In this document: positions 22,701 to 36,035 of the stretch, one piece after another | How positions within the stretch are numbered: the first letter of the stretch is position 1 | Layout of the letters: each line of letters opens with the position of its first letter | Assembly: GCA_003988795.1 (NCBI GenBank) | Contig: QYAK01000001.1 | Span: 496,001 to 560,000, forward strand | DNA from: Proliferodiscus dingleyae | Lineage: Eukaryota; Ascomycota; Leotiomycetes; Helotiales; Lachnaceae | DNA length: 64,000 nt | Reading direction: 5' to 3' | The notes under the pieces: model-generated | The model's database searches: none | Told to the model about the DNA's origin: nothing | Seen by the model: only the letters and a program-made list of their open reading frames with translations | Made by a program: the position numbers and the translations under genes

Positions 22701-25635
22701 AGAAAATGGTGTTCACCAAATGGTAAGGCTGAATCATGCTTGTCAAGAAAGGTATAACTAAGACGAAATTGTGAGCTGTAATGTTAAGGAATTGAAAAAT
22801 AGGTGTAATAAATGCTTGTGTCTCGCGACCTACTAATAAGAGGAAAACTTACTTCTCTAGAGGCTGGAGAAGGCGGTGAAAAAGACATTTCAGGAAAATC
22901 AAACAAACCTGCATTATGCATAGTTATTGGAAAGACCAAGAGAATCGCCTAGCTACCCAATCCAAATAATATTCCGGAGTTTCCTTGTGAGTGATATGAG
23001 AGGTACAAACGGGAATTCGAAGAATTGAGCCGACGGCTACAACTATATTATAGAACTCGCTCCGATCATTGAATTCATGATCAGAGCGGCCACGGTAAAC
23101 TGGATTGGAAAGATGTGCCGAGATGGATTCTGAGATCTTACATTCCTCAGGAGTATGCTGTGTGACTTGTCTTGCCATGGCAAATACATTCATTTTTTAC
23201 TAGTCCAAATAGGCGTGAGAGGTTGGAATTTTTGATTGTTTTACTTATATAGACTCTGACGCTCCAACTCTGCAACATGCTCTAGTACATTCTGCTTCCT
23301 ACCTAACCTTGTGAACTAGGCAAGACGTTTGACATTTATGTGGATGAACATTTCTATGCAAGTAGGGGGCAATAGATGTAGATTCCCAGCTTCCTGAATC
23401 ACCTGTGGCGATACGTATATGATAGTACGTCGAGAATTTTCATTTGTATTTCTCACGTCTTTCTTGTGACACTAGAAAATCCCTGATCAGGCAATTCCAG
23501 GGACGATGGCGAATTTATGAAGGAATTTGAGAAGCAATACTCTATGACTCTGGATCTCTCTCGACTTATTAAAGCAGGGTTTTCCTTAAATGATATGCTT
23601 TGTCTCTTAGTGGCGAAAAAAGAAGTCGAAATTTGATGTTGAAAATTTAGCTCGAGTATTGAGCTGCCTTCTAAGTGGGGGTTTATATTTCTCCCAGTAC
23701 GTCTTCATTGTGGAGGCCAAAGAGTCTAGGAAAGAACCTTGCTAAGCAGTAAGCTATCAAAGGCACGTCATTTTCATGATATTTAAAAGTTCCAGTCGTT
23801 CTTACAAAGTTTGAGGAGCCAACGTTGTAACCTTGGCCCGAATGTGAAGAACTCTAGATATCGCATCAAGAGAAATCCAGCTTGCTCGGAAGTCACCCAA
23901 GCAGGTTCTAGACACTCTGTAGTTGGATCCTTGTGAGCTTGGAAATGTAAGCCGAGAAGCCACCTCATCCTCTCGATTTATGGCTTCTTAATAACTTTTT
24001 AAGTGTATAGAATATTGAACAATTGTAGATTCTCTAGACTTTCTTAGTTGTAATGCTGGTGGAACTCCTATACTCAACTAAGGTTTCTTGTAGATATCCA
24101 TCCAAGAGACATTTCAAGTCTTCTCTTGTAATCAATTAGTCCTGCTCAATGTTCGTCACGCAAAATTGCCCGAGATTGTAATTGATAAGGCGTCACATTG
24201 TCTTGACGTCCTCGACGGCTTCATTTGTTAGATCACCAGAATACGTTGCATATACACCATCAAAAGTTGTCATCGGAACACTTGCAGACACCCATAGATA
24301 GAATTTAGTCCGTAAAGGAGTAAGCGATCACTATTAAGTTTATTATCGCTTTCCTGGAAATTTTATTTCTCATGTGGTCTTACAAAAACAGGGGATTAAG
24401 CCTGAGCCACCGAGCTTTTGAAGACTTCGGAGAAAACTGATTTCACTGTAGTGAAACCTATAGAGAATTATGAAACTACGGTAAATAGCCTGCAAGGAAT
24501 GTCATTCCAAGACTGGAGATAAGATATCAATCGATAACGTTAGAATTGGACACGAGACTGCTGTTGAACAACATGCATAGACCAAGTCCTGGAGATAGCG
24601 CCATCGTGAATTTCGATTAGTAAGATCACCTTTTCCGAATACATCAAAGCGCGTCATGTCACAGCAGACCCAACCTAATATAGCACCGAATGACATTAGG
24701 AGTGTAATTACCATAAACTAGATGTTCTTGGTGTTGTCTGTCAAGATCATGGGTTGGATCTCGATTGTATGCCTAAGTTTGTCGGTCGGTAGGTCTCGGG
24801 TGTGCTTGTGGAATGGTTTGTGGCCAGCTCATGAAGACATCTGAATGCAAACGTTGCAAATGACCAGTTATTATCTAATTGGAGAAGTGTCCAATGAATA
24901 TATCATGGAGATTGTTGATTCTTATCTTTTGCTCGATCCTCAATACCAGGGTGATGCTGTCTTATCCACCTCTGCACATCAGCGCCTCTCGTCCCTTGGA
25001 AATTGCAGAAATATGCAACAAGATTTTCAGCGCACAGATTTCAGGTACTGTATACGAATGAGAGATTTTTGACTTGATGCGATGCAACCAAAACATAGGG
25101 TCCTGCTGACAATGCAGAGTCAGCAAGAAGATATGAGTTAAGTTATAGAACTGTCGAAGGAAGCAAGGCGTCATGGAAGCCCCACTTTTACCAAACGCAG
25201 ATGAAGGAATATTATGAAACGTAAGCGCAAGTCTGTTTTTTGGCTTCTGGATCGTCTCAGATAAAAAAGCAACCTTGTGTGGAATGCGTTAGGTGCGATA
25301 AAAACTCTCTTCGTGGTCGAGACGCCGTCATTAGGATTGAGCTAGTCAAGCACATCAACGTTCCTGAAGCTAGTCGAGCTCATATCGACACTGTGTAGCC
25401 CTGAAAGTCTCCACTTTCTTATGCTCAGGTAAGGATTCTCAGTTCGCTGTCTAATTAGATTGAGTGCTGTCAATGTCGGTCGTCTAAGGGCCCCTGCGTA
25501 CCGTCCTTTCCGAGGAGTAGCTAGCAGTAGAGAGGTTGAACGAAAGACGCGCAACTATTGTTGCCATTTTTGATAACGTTTGTGAACACGATATGCGCAC
25601 TCGATATCTTTATGGAACTAGGAATATGAGATCAA
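22701..25635. other. AT-rich gene-poor DNA between two pseudogenes
   Basis: No intact gene. An 89-codon ATG frame at 22924-23193 (-) looks protein-like (it includes EFYNIVVAVGSILRIPV and YYLDWVARRF) and ends near possible splice sites, but I cannot connect or name it; it could be the 5' part of the decayed P450 or another relic. Frames at 23783-23968 (-), 24502-24714 (-) and 24845-25072 (+) are also unassigned. Confidence 0.4.
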
Positions 25636-25639
25636 GAAA

Positions 25640-26970
25640 TTAGACTTTTTCATTTGCGATTACCCGGAACCAAGGGGTCTTCCTGGTCTATTCCACAACG
25701 ACAAAACTGTCTGCATCAACCCACTCCACCACGAGAGGATGCATGAAGCCTGCAGCAATATGGTCGTTGAAACAAGGTTTCAGCTCTACCAAAGCATTTG
25801 TAAGCATCTTCGTAGCTTATTCCTAGTTCTTAGGACTGCAAGCGACTTTGAAAATCAATTGGTCCTTGAGGCCTTTGCGCTCTAGATGGAATTGGGCCCC
25901 CCCTGAAAGTCGCCACTTCGAAGTTCTTTTTAGATCGCGTCTCAGGACACTTATGAAGTCTTTGAAATAGTCCACCCATTCTCCGACGGGATACCGAATG
26001 ACTGGGACTAAACCTATATGCTCTGTCAACACCAATCATTGGAGAACTTGTCCATAGAGACTTATGGCGACAGAGATTTGTAGAGGGGATTGAGCCAGGC
26101 TATTTCGGATTTGTGATTGACAGTCTGCTTGGATCTACAATCTCAAGTACGAGTATAGGATGATTCACCTTATGAATCCTCTCATCATCCGCGTCTTCAG
26201 CAAGTCTCCCAATCAGCCGCGAATCCATACCTCCGTAGCCCAGTGATCGAACCTGTGCATTAGTCGCGCTTCAACAGTGCACGGTCATCCTCATAAAGAC
26301 TTTCGCTGGAAAATAACATCAAAAGGAGACTTGGGCAGGTCTGCTTTGTTTTGAGTAGCACTGCCGCAACCTATTGGAGCGTTGTGCTGATAAGTAAGAC
26401 CGTGGCGTTTTGAGCTTGGATATGGGTGACCAACTTTGCATGCGGGATTGCAAATCTCAAAGGAAGGAGGACAAGCGGTATCTATCAGATTCTATCAGTG
26501 TTGGGTTCCGGACGTTTCGAATCCCTTACTGGACACCTAGAGCCGTAGTACTGATTGCGAGCAAGCTGGAATAGCGGTTGCCTGCGACAAAAAAGTTGGC
26601 TACCCGGTCTCCGGGCCACACTCCCGCTGAGACTATGCAAGAAGACACGTATTGCGTAAATGCCTTCAATTCAGTTTGACACTAACGTAATTTTGGATAC
26701 TCCTGTTGAGCCACTAGATGCAAACACGACTCCGTCTACCTGCAGAGTTTGTCTAAATCATGTTCTTTGCTGTTGGCTTGGAGGCCCAGAACGAGTTGGG
26801 CCAGGTAGATCAGATAGAGCCAACGAGCCTTTCGGAAGCGAGGCGTAGAGATTCCTATAGAAAGGAGAATGTTTTCGTGCGAAGTCAACGGTGTCGCGGA
26901 TTGCATCTTGAAGAGTTTCAGTTGGGCCAAATGGCACTGTATGGGTAAAACCCACCTTGATGGAGCCCAT
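25640..26970 (-). pseudogene. Decayed phenylacetate-CoA-ligase-like (PaaK/F390 synthetase type) adenylate-forming enzyme
   Basis: From an ATG at 26970 the frame reads MGSIKVGFTHTVPFGP, then VDFARKHSPFYRNLYASLP. After a TGA the same frame gives VDGVVFASSGSTGVSK, the P-loop-like nucleotide motif (SSGSTG). Another stop and a frame change lead to GVWPGDRVANFFVAG. After a likely intron come QNATVLLISTTLQ and a TAG, then LLLMLFSSESLYEDDRALLK, another stop and frame change, then RSLGYGGMDSRLIGRLAED and HKVNHPILVLEIVDPS, and finally LVPVIRYPVGEWVDYF. The order and spacing are those of a full-length fungal PaaK-like AMP-forming ligase, which activates a carboxylate as acyl-AMP/CoA thioester. At least three in-frame stops and several frame changes exclude function. 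It is a complete gene that has decayed, not a fragment moved in. Confidence 0.75.
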
Positions 26971-27862
26971 TTTGATATTAATGATATACTGGGTAGGAAA
27001 CCGGAATTGGAGATAGAAAGCAGTGATGTTTTGGAATGGGCGGTTGAGAGATGAAAAGACTGCGACAAATGATTCATAGAGAGTACACAAAGCGCGAGAT
27101 GCTGATGTCCTTTGCTCAACAAAAGAGATTTTCCGCATAGGGCCTTGATCAGCGATGAAGCGGGAGACCCGTAATGAGTTGTGATGATAGAATTCCGACA
27201 CAAAGTTTCATGGAATGCCTCTGACCATTTTGGACACGTTCGTCGCACCGTCACCTGCAGTGTCAGCCCCTATATTGCTGACATGACTCTACCAAGATCG
27301 AAGGCTGATACATTGTCTCGACGTCTGGATCAATAGACTGGCATCTGGGTATGATTATCATCTGCATAATAGATCGCATGTGGCTAGCTCTGCATGATCT
27401 TGACTTAAAGTTCCTAAGCCTAGTATCCACTGATCAAGAGGTCCTACACGCCACAAGCGGTTTGCAAGAGCTGAATTGAATCCATATATTAGAAAGATGG
27501 GATGTTCGACTCTATGAGGACAAGGGATCGCACGTGGTGGGAGAACTATTCTGCATGTCTTTCCAGAGCCGCAGGGGGACCAATCCGACGTCATTTCCAA
27601 GCTCCACATTACTCAAACATCTGCGCCTTGCAGCTCAATCAGCATGACAAGATGAATAACAGCGTAGTATTTGCTCTATAAGAGTTGGGATTTAAGAGAA
27701 ATCGAAGTGGAGATACATATGTGCTCTTTAAGCCCAAGTATGGGAGTCTCAGAGGATTCAGCTGGAAACGTATAATTTGATCACCTTATTTCGGAGTTAC
27801 TGTCGATATAGACCGTTTCTTAGCGTCATTTTCAGTGATATACGAAGTCGCACTGCTTCAGT
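26971..27862. promoter_or_regulatory. Upstream region of the polyketide synthase gene
   Basis: About 890 bases between the ligase relic and the synthase start. The 5' end would have been the promoter of the ligase, so the interval was once divergent. Short palindrome-like and TATA-like (CGTATAATTTGATC) sequences lie near 27770, about 95 bases before the ATG. No specific factor site can be assigned, because the binding preference of the basic-region factor at 16.8-18.6 kb is unknown. Confidence 0.35.
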
Positions 27863-30800
27863 ATGACGGTGTATGACAGAATATATGGTAGCCATGGCGC
27901 GGAAGGAGCGCATACCAATGGTGTCAACGGCATTAATGGCCATTCTAATGGGACCAATGGCTACCATAACGAACTTGATTCCACAACTTCAGAACCTATT
28001 GCTGTTGTCGGAATGGCCATGCGTCTTCCAGGCGGTGTCAACAGCGGGGAAGACTTCTGGAAATTGCTAATGGAGAAGCGAGATGGTCGAATTCGCGTGC
28101 CAGAAGATCGATACAATGTCGATGCTTTCTATAATGAGAGCGGTAAGCCGGGAACCGTTCGCACAAAGTATGGAAACTTCCTCCAAGGAAACTTAAAACA
28201 TCTGGATACTTCTTTCTTTTCCATGACGAGGTCTGAGACAGAGAAGCTTGATCCTCAAGCTCGATTATTACTCGAAGTCAGTCGAGAAGCATTAGAGAAT
28301 GCCGGCGAGACCAATTGGAGAGGAAAGGAAATAGGATGCTACGTGGGTGTATTCGGAGAAGATTGGCAAGATATCCACTTGAAGGACAGTCAGGATGCAG
28401 GAATGTATCGAGTGACTGGATATGGCGATGTATGCTTCTGCTGTATCCGTCACGAATTATTTTGTTTAACCCGTCATAGTTCTTGCTAGGCAACCGCATC
28501 TCATACGAATACGACTTGAAAGGGCCAAGTCTGACAGTGAAGACCGGATGCTCATCATCACTGATTGCGTTGCACATGGCGTGCCAGGCAATTGAAAAGA
28601 ATGAGTGTAATGCGGCCATAATTGGTGGAACAAATTTAATCATGTCTCCGACAATGACTATTGCCATGTCCGAGCAAGGAGTCCTTTCCTCAGGAGCTAA
28701 GTGCAAGACCTTTGATTCTAGAGCCGATGGCTACGCTCGTGGCGAGGCCATCAATGCTTTGTATGTCAAGAGGCTCAGCGATGCTGTCAGAGATGGAAAT
28801 CCTATCCAAGCAATTATCAGATCTACTGCCACCAACTGCGACGGCAAAACACCAGGAATTTCGCATCCGAGCTCTGCTAGTCATGAAGCTCTGCTTCGCC
28901 TCGCATATAAAGCAGCTGGCCTCACCGACTTCACGAAGATGGGATTTGTAGAGTGCCATGGTACCGGTACATCCATTGGAGATCCCTTGGAGGCTCAGGC
29001 GGTGGCAAATGTTTTTGGGGAGAAAGGGGTCTACATTGGGTCATCCAAGCCGAATGTTGGGCATTCAGAAGGTGCCTCCGGTGTGACTGGAGCTATCAAA
29101 GCGATCCTTGCGCTCCAGCACAGAACGATCCCCCCAAATATCAATTTCGAATCACCGAATCCGAAGATGGATTTCAACAAGCTCAAGGTCCCTATAGAGC
29201 CTGTGAAGTGGCCGGCAGATCGGGCAGAGAGAGTTACAGTGAACTCGTTCGGTCTTGGCGGTGCTAATGCAACCGCAATCATCGAATCTGCTGCAGCCTG
29301 GGGCCTGGAGCCAAAGCCCCATGAGAACTCTCCATCCAATAGCACAAGACCGCAACTGCTCGTATTCTCAGCTAATCATACAGACTCCCTAAATGAGCAC
29401 GTTAAGAATTGTAGAGCCTATCTCAAGCAAAGGCCAGAGGCGTTACTCGACTTGACTTATACACTTGGGGCGCGAAGAGCGCATTTACCATTCCGGACTT
29501 TTTGCGTTGCCGAAGGATCCACCATGTCTGAAGGCTCTCCTGGAGTGAAGTCAAATGTTCAACCAAAACTTAACTTCATTTTCACAGGTCAGGGAGCTCA
29601 ATGGGCGGGTATGGGAAAAGAGTTGCTCATAGAGTACCCTTCTGTGCTCGACGATATCAGACGTATGGATAAAGCTTTGCAGGCTCTGCCACATGCGCCA
29701 ACATGGTCGATCGAGAACGAGCTTCTGGAGCTGGGCAGTCCAAGCAGTGATGAAGTTGCTAGGCAGAAGCGTGCCGTGCGTTTCGGAAAAGCCGAGTTTG
29801 CTCAACCTTTGTGCACTGCTGTTCAACTTGCGATTGTCAACCTCCTTCGGTGTTGGGGCATTGTGCCAAGTGCTGTTGCCGGTCACTCCAGCGGAGAGAT
29901 TGCTGCAGCATATGCTGCAGGGGTCATCACTTGCGAGGAAGCCATCGTCGCCGCATACTATAGAGGTTGGACAACCAAGAAGCAAACTCGCTCAGGTGGA
30001 ATGGCTGCAGTGGGTCTTGGCAAGGAAGAAGTCGCCCCTTTCCTAATTGACCGAACGGTCATCGCATGCGAGAACAGCCCCAGCAGTGTCACACTCTCCG
30101 GGGATATTGACCAGTTGAGCAAAGTAGTGGAAAACATCAAGGGAAAGCTTCCAGGCACCTTTGCCAGGGCTTTAAATGTTGAGATGGCCTACCACTCCTA
30201 CCACATGCATGAAATAGGAGAGGAGTACCAGTCCAAATTACAACCGTTCATTCATGCAAAAGCTCCCAGGATCCCATTCTATTCCACTGTCTGCGGCGAA
30301 ATCATTATGGATAGCGGAATTCTCGGACCAGTATACTGGCGCCAGAATTTAGAATCTCCTGTTCTTTTCTCCGCGGCCGTTCAGGCTCTACTGAAGGACA
30401 ATCCCACTGATCAAGTCTTCCTTGAAATCGGCCCCCATTCAGCTCTTCAAGGACCCCTTCGTCAGATATTCAAAGCTGCCAATGCAACAAATCCAGCTTA
30501 TGTATCAGCACTGCAGAGAAATATCAGTGGCGTTCAAAGCCTTTTACAAGCAGTTGGCCAACTTTTCGTAAAAGGTCTTGCAATCGATTTCTCTGCCATG
30601 GCTCCCGGCAACGTATTGTATGATATCCCAGCATACCCATGGAATCATGATGCTGAGTATTGGGACGAGAGCCGTGTCTCCAGAGATTGGAGATTACGGA
30701 AGTTCCCCCACCACGACATTCTCGGTAGCCGCATCACAGATGGATCCAATCTCGAGCCTACATGGAGGAATATGCTGAGACTCGAAGAAGTTGCATGGAT

Positions 30801-33800
30801 ACGAGATCATCAAGTTTCTTCTGATATCATCTTCCCTGGTGCAGGCTATATTGCCATGGCAGGAGAGGCGATCCGTCAGCTTACCGGCCGAGACGACTTT
30901 GCCGTGCGCGAAGTCGTGATCGCTCAGGCAATGGTGGTCAATGAAACTACCGCTACAGAGACTTTGACAACCTTGCGACCTCGCCGCTTAACAAACTCCC
31001 TCGACTCGACATGGTACGAATTTACTATCGTATCAAGCAACCAAGGCAACTGGACCAAGCATTGCTGGGGTCAAGTTCGCTCAGGTCCTGAATTTGAGCC
31101 CGTCGCCAAGCCTCGGGGGAAGCTACCAAGGGACGTCTCTTCTACCAAGTGGTATCAAGCCATGCGAAAAGTTGGTCTTCACTACGGAGGACGCTTTATG
31201 GGTCTGCAAAATATCAGTACGGGAACCCAGGATCGCATCGCTCTTGCAGATATGGAGAATGTTCTCAAACCCAACGAGAGCGTCTATCAACTCCACCCCT
31301 CAACTTTGGATCTTTGTGTTCAGCTTTTCAGTGCCGCGGCTTCGTGTGGCCAGGCTCGTGACTTGAACACCCTTTCAGTTCCGACTAGTATCGAGTATCT
31401 CTATATTGCCAGACCTAAATCAGGCATGCAAATGTTTGCTCAAGCATCCGCTACTCCACGGGGAACCCTTATGGGAGATGGCATCGCTACTGCCAACGGA
31501 GACGTCGTTCTCGAGCTGAAGGGATTGAAGCTCTCCCCAATCGCAGATGACGAAAATGGAAGGGGTTCAGATCCTCACGCTGCAACTCGCATTCATTGGT
31601 ATACTGACATGGATTTCCTCAACGCCAAGGATCTCGTCAGGCCGGCGGATGGGCCCAGCATGCGCCAATTTTATCTCCCGGTCGAGAAGCTTGCGTTGCT
31701 TTGTACAATTGAGAGCAATCACCTACTCGATTCAATGGAAAGCAAGGGCGAGAGCCCAGAACACCTCAAAAAGTTCCGTCAGTGGCTCAAGCGACAAGCA
31801 CAATTGGCTACAGCTGGGAACAATGCACTTGTTGAGGAAGCTGAGAAGCTTTCTAGTCTCAATTCAGAAGACCGTCAGATGGAGATTGAGGCTCTTACAC
31901 ATCAGATCATATCAACCCCAACACAAGTTGCCGCCATCGCCCTCCGTAGAATCTACGACAATCTCAAGAATATCTTCGCCGGTGACAGCGAGCCTTTGAG
32001 CATCCTGCTTCAAGATAACGTTCTCACTAAGCTGTATAACATGGGAGACCGATGGGCACACAAGGACTTCTTCACCGCCATCCGCCACGCGAAACCGTGG
32101 CTCCGTATCCTTGAAATTGGTGCAGGAACAGGCGGAACGACTGCAACCGTCCTCGACAGCCTGACATCTCCTCAAGGCGAGCGCATGTACGGCAACTACA
32201 CATACACCGATATCTCTTCAGGATTCTTTGTCGAAGCCAAGGAGCGTTTTGCTGCGTACCAAGATATTGAATATTCTCTCCTCGATATCTCCAAAGATCC
32301 CGTGGAGCAGGGGTTTGAGGCTGGGTCTTTTGACCTTATTATCGCCACCAATGTCTTGCACGCTACGCCTAAGATTGGTGAAACGCTGAAGAATGTTCGC
32401 ACTTTACTTCGACCAGGTGGCCACTTGTTTCTCGATGAACTGTGCTCCACCGCCAAATGGTTGAACTATATCATGGGTACATTATCCGGATGGTGGCTTG
32501 GTGAGGAGGACGGCCGTGCCTGGGAACCTTATGTCTCGCCAGAACGTTGGGCGAAGGAGATGCAGGAGGTTGGCTTCGACTATCCGAGCATCATATACGA
32601 TGATGTGACGCCCTACCAAGTAAATGCCCTGATGATCACCTCACCGGCAGTAGCAGCACCCAAGCTTCAAGCGATTTCTTTGTTGTGCGACTCATTTGTT
32701 GATGGCAAGCTCATTAGCGAGATTGAGACAGAATTCAGGACTGCTGGCTACAAAGTCGAGCGGTGCGGGCTCGAAGACACCGTTAGGCCAGGTCAAGACA
32801 TTGTCTCGTTGTTAGATCTTGACAACCCATTTTTGGAGAATATCACCGATCAGAGGTACCAGGCGTTGGTGAAATTCCTCCTTAGCGTTGATTCTGACAC
32901 CAGTATTCTATGGACAACCCGCGCAATACAGGTCAACTGCAAAAACCCACGCTGGGCACAGTCACTCGGTCTTGCACGAGCAGTACGCAATGAGCTTGCT
33001 ATCGACATGGCCACCCTGGAACTTGACGAGATTAATCGTGAAACGAGCCAGAATATCATCAAAGTCTTCCAGAAATTCTCGTGCAGAGAAGAGGTCGACG
33101 GTTACGATCCCGATTATGAATGGGCTATTGATAACGGTAAAATCCTTATCCCTCGCTTCCATTGGTTCTCTATCAATAGCGAGCTGGCTGAGCCCCTTGC
33201 GGTAGGCTCTGGCTCAAAGAGACTTCAGATCGCCAAGCGCGGATTTTTAAATACACTTCAATGGGTACAGCGTCCCATTCATAAGCTTGTGGAAGACCAA
33301 GTCGAAGTCGAAGTCAAGGCCGTTGGCATGAACTTCAAAGACGTCCTCATCGCTCAAGGTATTGTTGAGGGGCACCCCAGTGAAGGCGACGGACTTGGAT
33401 GTGAATGTGCTGGCATCATCCGTCAAGTTGGCCCAAATGTGAAGAACGTCAAAACTGGCGATAAGGTCATTGTTTTCGCTGGTGGCTCATACTCCACCAA
33501 CTTGATTACCAGATCTTCTCTTTGTACCAAAATGGCCGAGGGTCTATCGTTCGACGAAGCTGCCACAATGCCATGCGTGTACAGCACAGTGATCCACTCC
33601 GTAATCCACCTTGGAAGGCTGAAGGCGGGACGCAGCGTGCTTATTCAATCAGCTTGCGGTGGTATAGGTATAGCTGCCATCCAAGTCGCTAAAATGCTCG
33701 GGGCAGAGATTTACTGTACTGTTGGGACGCCAGAGAAGGTTGAGTACCTGATGCAGACATACGGCATCCCACGCGACCATATTTTCAACTCCCGAAACGC

Positions 33801-35488
33801 GACATTTCTCCCAGATATAATGAAAGCTACTAATAACAGAGGCGTCGATCTCGTGCTCAATTCTTTGTCTGGTGAACTTCTTCACGCGTCCTGGCAATGT
33901 GTTGCTCCGTATGGCTCCATGGTTGAGATTGGGAAGCGTGATTTTATTGGCCGTGCCAGGCTTAATATGGACATATTCGAGTCGAATCGAGCTTTCTTCG
34001 GCGTCGATTTCGCACAGATCTGTGCTGAGCGTCCAGACATCACCCAGGATATCTTGAGTGAGACGATGGGATATTATGCTCAAGGAAAGATCGGCCCTAT
34101 CGGTCCTATCACGCTCTTTACCGCTGATAAAATCGAAGCTGCTTTCCGTTTCATGCAGAAGGGCTCGCATATTGGTAAGGTTGTAGTGGCGATGCCTGAA
34201 GACCACAGCAGTCTCGAAGTCACCGGAGGATTTAGCGAATTAGAACTTCGACCGGACGCCTCATATCTGCTGGTCGGGGGACTTGGTGGTCTCGGTCGCG
34301 CAGTCTCTACATGGATGGTTGAGAAGGGTGCCAAGAACCTGGTCTTTCTCTCCCGTTCTGCAGGTACCAGTGAGTCGGACCAGGCTTTCTTCCAGGAGTT
34401 GAAGTCGCAAGGCTGTAATGCCCAAGCGTTCCCTGGCAGTATTTTCAATCTGGATGACGTGCAAATGGCGATCAATGGGGCTTCTACGCCCGTGGCCGGG
34501 ATTCTTCAAATGTCTATGATTTTGAAGGACGGCCCACTCGATCAGATGAGCATTGATGACTGGGAAGCTGCCGTTAAGCCCAAGGTGCAAGGAACCTGGA
34601 ATTTGCATCAGGCTACTGAAGGCATGCCTATTGACTTCATGGTCATGTTTAGCTCTTTCTCTGGACTTGTTGGGCAGAGAGGTCAGGCAAATTACGCTTC
34701 TGCCAATACCTTCTTAGATGCATTCGTACAGTACAGACATAACAAAGGTCTTGCAGCGTCTGTGATCGATATTGGGCCTATCGAAGATGTAAGTTACCGA
34801 CCTCAGAGACTACATAGGAAACTACTGACAATGGCAGATTGGGTATGTCTCAACTAATAAGGCGGTCCTCGACCAATTCAAAGCCACCAACCTGCACGTC
34901 CTCCAAGAATCAGACCTCCTCGACTCCCTCCACCTTGCCATACTCCGCAGCAAGGCAATATCTTCGGCAGAGGGCTTCGTCAACAACAGTCAGATAGGCA
35001 TCGGTCTTCGCATGACGGTCCCATCTCGGGCGCCGAATAATCGTTGCATTTGGAAAGGTGACCGCCGCATGGCCATATACCGCAACATTGAGCAAGTCGG
35101 CGACTCTGGCGAAGGCGCTTCCAGTGACCCAGGCCTTCGACAGTTCTTGGCAGAGGCGGAGGCAAACCCTGCTATGCTCCGCGAAGTATCCTCAGTAGAA
35201 TTTCTTGCCACAGAGATGGGCAAGACGCTGCATGGTTTCTTATTGTTGCCGCTTGACGAGGTTGACATCAGCCGGTCGATCAGCAGCATGGGCGTCGATA
35301 GTTTAGTGGCAATCGAACTGAGAAATTGGTGCAGACATAAGATGGGTGTTGAGATGACTGTACTTGAGATTCTGGACTTTGCGACGTTAGAGGTCTTTGG
35401 ACAGACCGCTGCACGGAGATTGTACAGCAAATTTGGTGGTGGTGAGGAGCACATCCGGGAGAGCTTCCTGACCATGAAAGCTCCATAA
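27863..35488 (+). CDS. Highly reducing type I polyketide synthase (KS-AT-DH-MT-ER-KR-ACP)
   Basis: Exons 27863-28429, 28480-34788 and 34838-35488 give 2508 residues, the usual size for this class; both introns are 49-50 nt and in phase. Domains in order: ketosynthase about 43-470 (Cys213 in TGCSSSL; ECHGTGTSIGDPLEA; SSKPNVGHSEG); acyltransferase about 555-870 (Ser659 in GHSSGE); dehydratase about 930-1230 (His966 in DHQVSSDIIFPGAGY, Asp1133 in LHPSTLDLC); C-methyltransferase about 1300-1560 (SAM motif LEIGAGTGGTT near 1400); enoyl reductase about 1780-2090 (NFKDVLIAQG; nucleotide motif ACGGIGIAAIQ near 1913); ketoreductase about 2115-2290 (VGGLGGLGR; GQANYASANTF); acyl carrier protein about 2420-2490 (Ser2447 in MGVDSLVAIEL). 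All key residues are present, so the enzyme should make a fully reduced, methylated chain. It has no thioesterase or reductase, so release needs a partner or a nucleophile. The product cannot be predicted. Confidence 0.95.
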
Positions 35489-36035
35489 ACATGGAAATTA
35501 TTTTCTACACTCAACATCTGCCTCTGTCTTGTATATAGACATGGGGATATGAAACGGGGTCCGGACGTGTGCTTTCTAATTAACACAAAGACCCATATAC
35601 AGTATACACTAGAAGGAACACTCGCTCGAGTGTCTGAGATCGATTAGTATAGATTCGTTCAATAACAATAATGTTATTCAAAATTTGACCTAGGAGACTC
35701 ATGATGCAGTGGAATTCTGTCGATATCGCATGGAGAATCCTGTGACCAGACTTGCTATTCAAATGAACGACGTTTCGATCAAAGCATTATCATGAATTCG
35801 TAATTCTTAAATTGAAACGTTCAAGGGTATCACAATACGTCATTAATCCGTCTTCCCCGACCTTCGACAACTTCTGACCAGGACTGTCGAAATTAGCGGC
35901 TTGGTGAGCCAGGCCTTCAGAGCACTTGTCATGTCATCCACTGGCCTCCGCAATTCTTCTGTCTTTGACCCAAAGACTCGTGTGGCTCGCATCTACTCAT
36001 TGATTCCGCCCCTCCATTTTCGGTTGGAGGCGCAA
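35489..36035. other. Convergent intergenic region
   Basis: 3' ends of the polyketide synthase and of the M50-type gene face each other. AT-rich; no feature recognised. Confidence 0.5.

Noticed and set aside
26480..26530. tRNA-like TTCGAATCCC sequence
   Set aside because: It lies within the ligase relic and no cloverleaf can be drawn around it.
34789..34837. A frameshift or early stop separating the synthase from its ACP
   Set aside because: The interval has a GTAAGT donor and CAG acceptor and is a normal 49-nt intron; the ACP is part of the same protein.
28483..34857. Treating the long central exon as the whole polyketide synthase
   Set aside because: The KS start lies in the first exon and the ACP in the third; both junctions have proper splice signals in phase.
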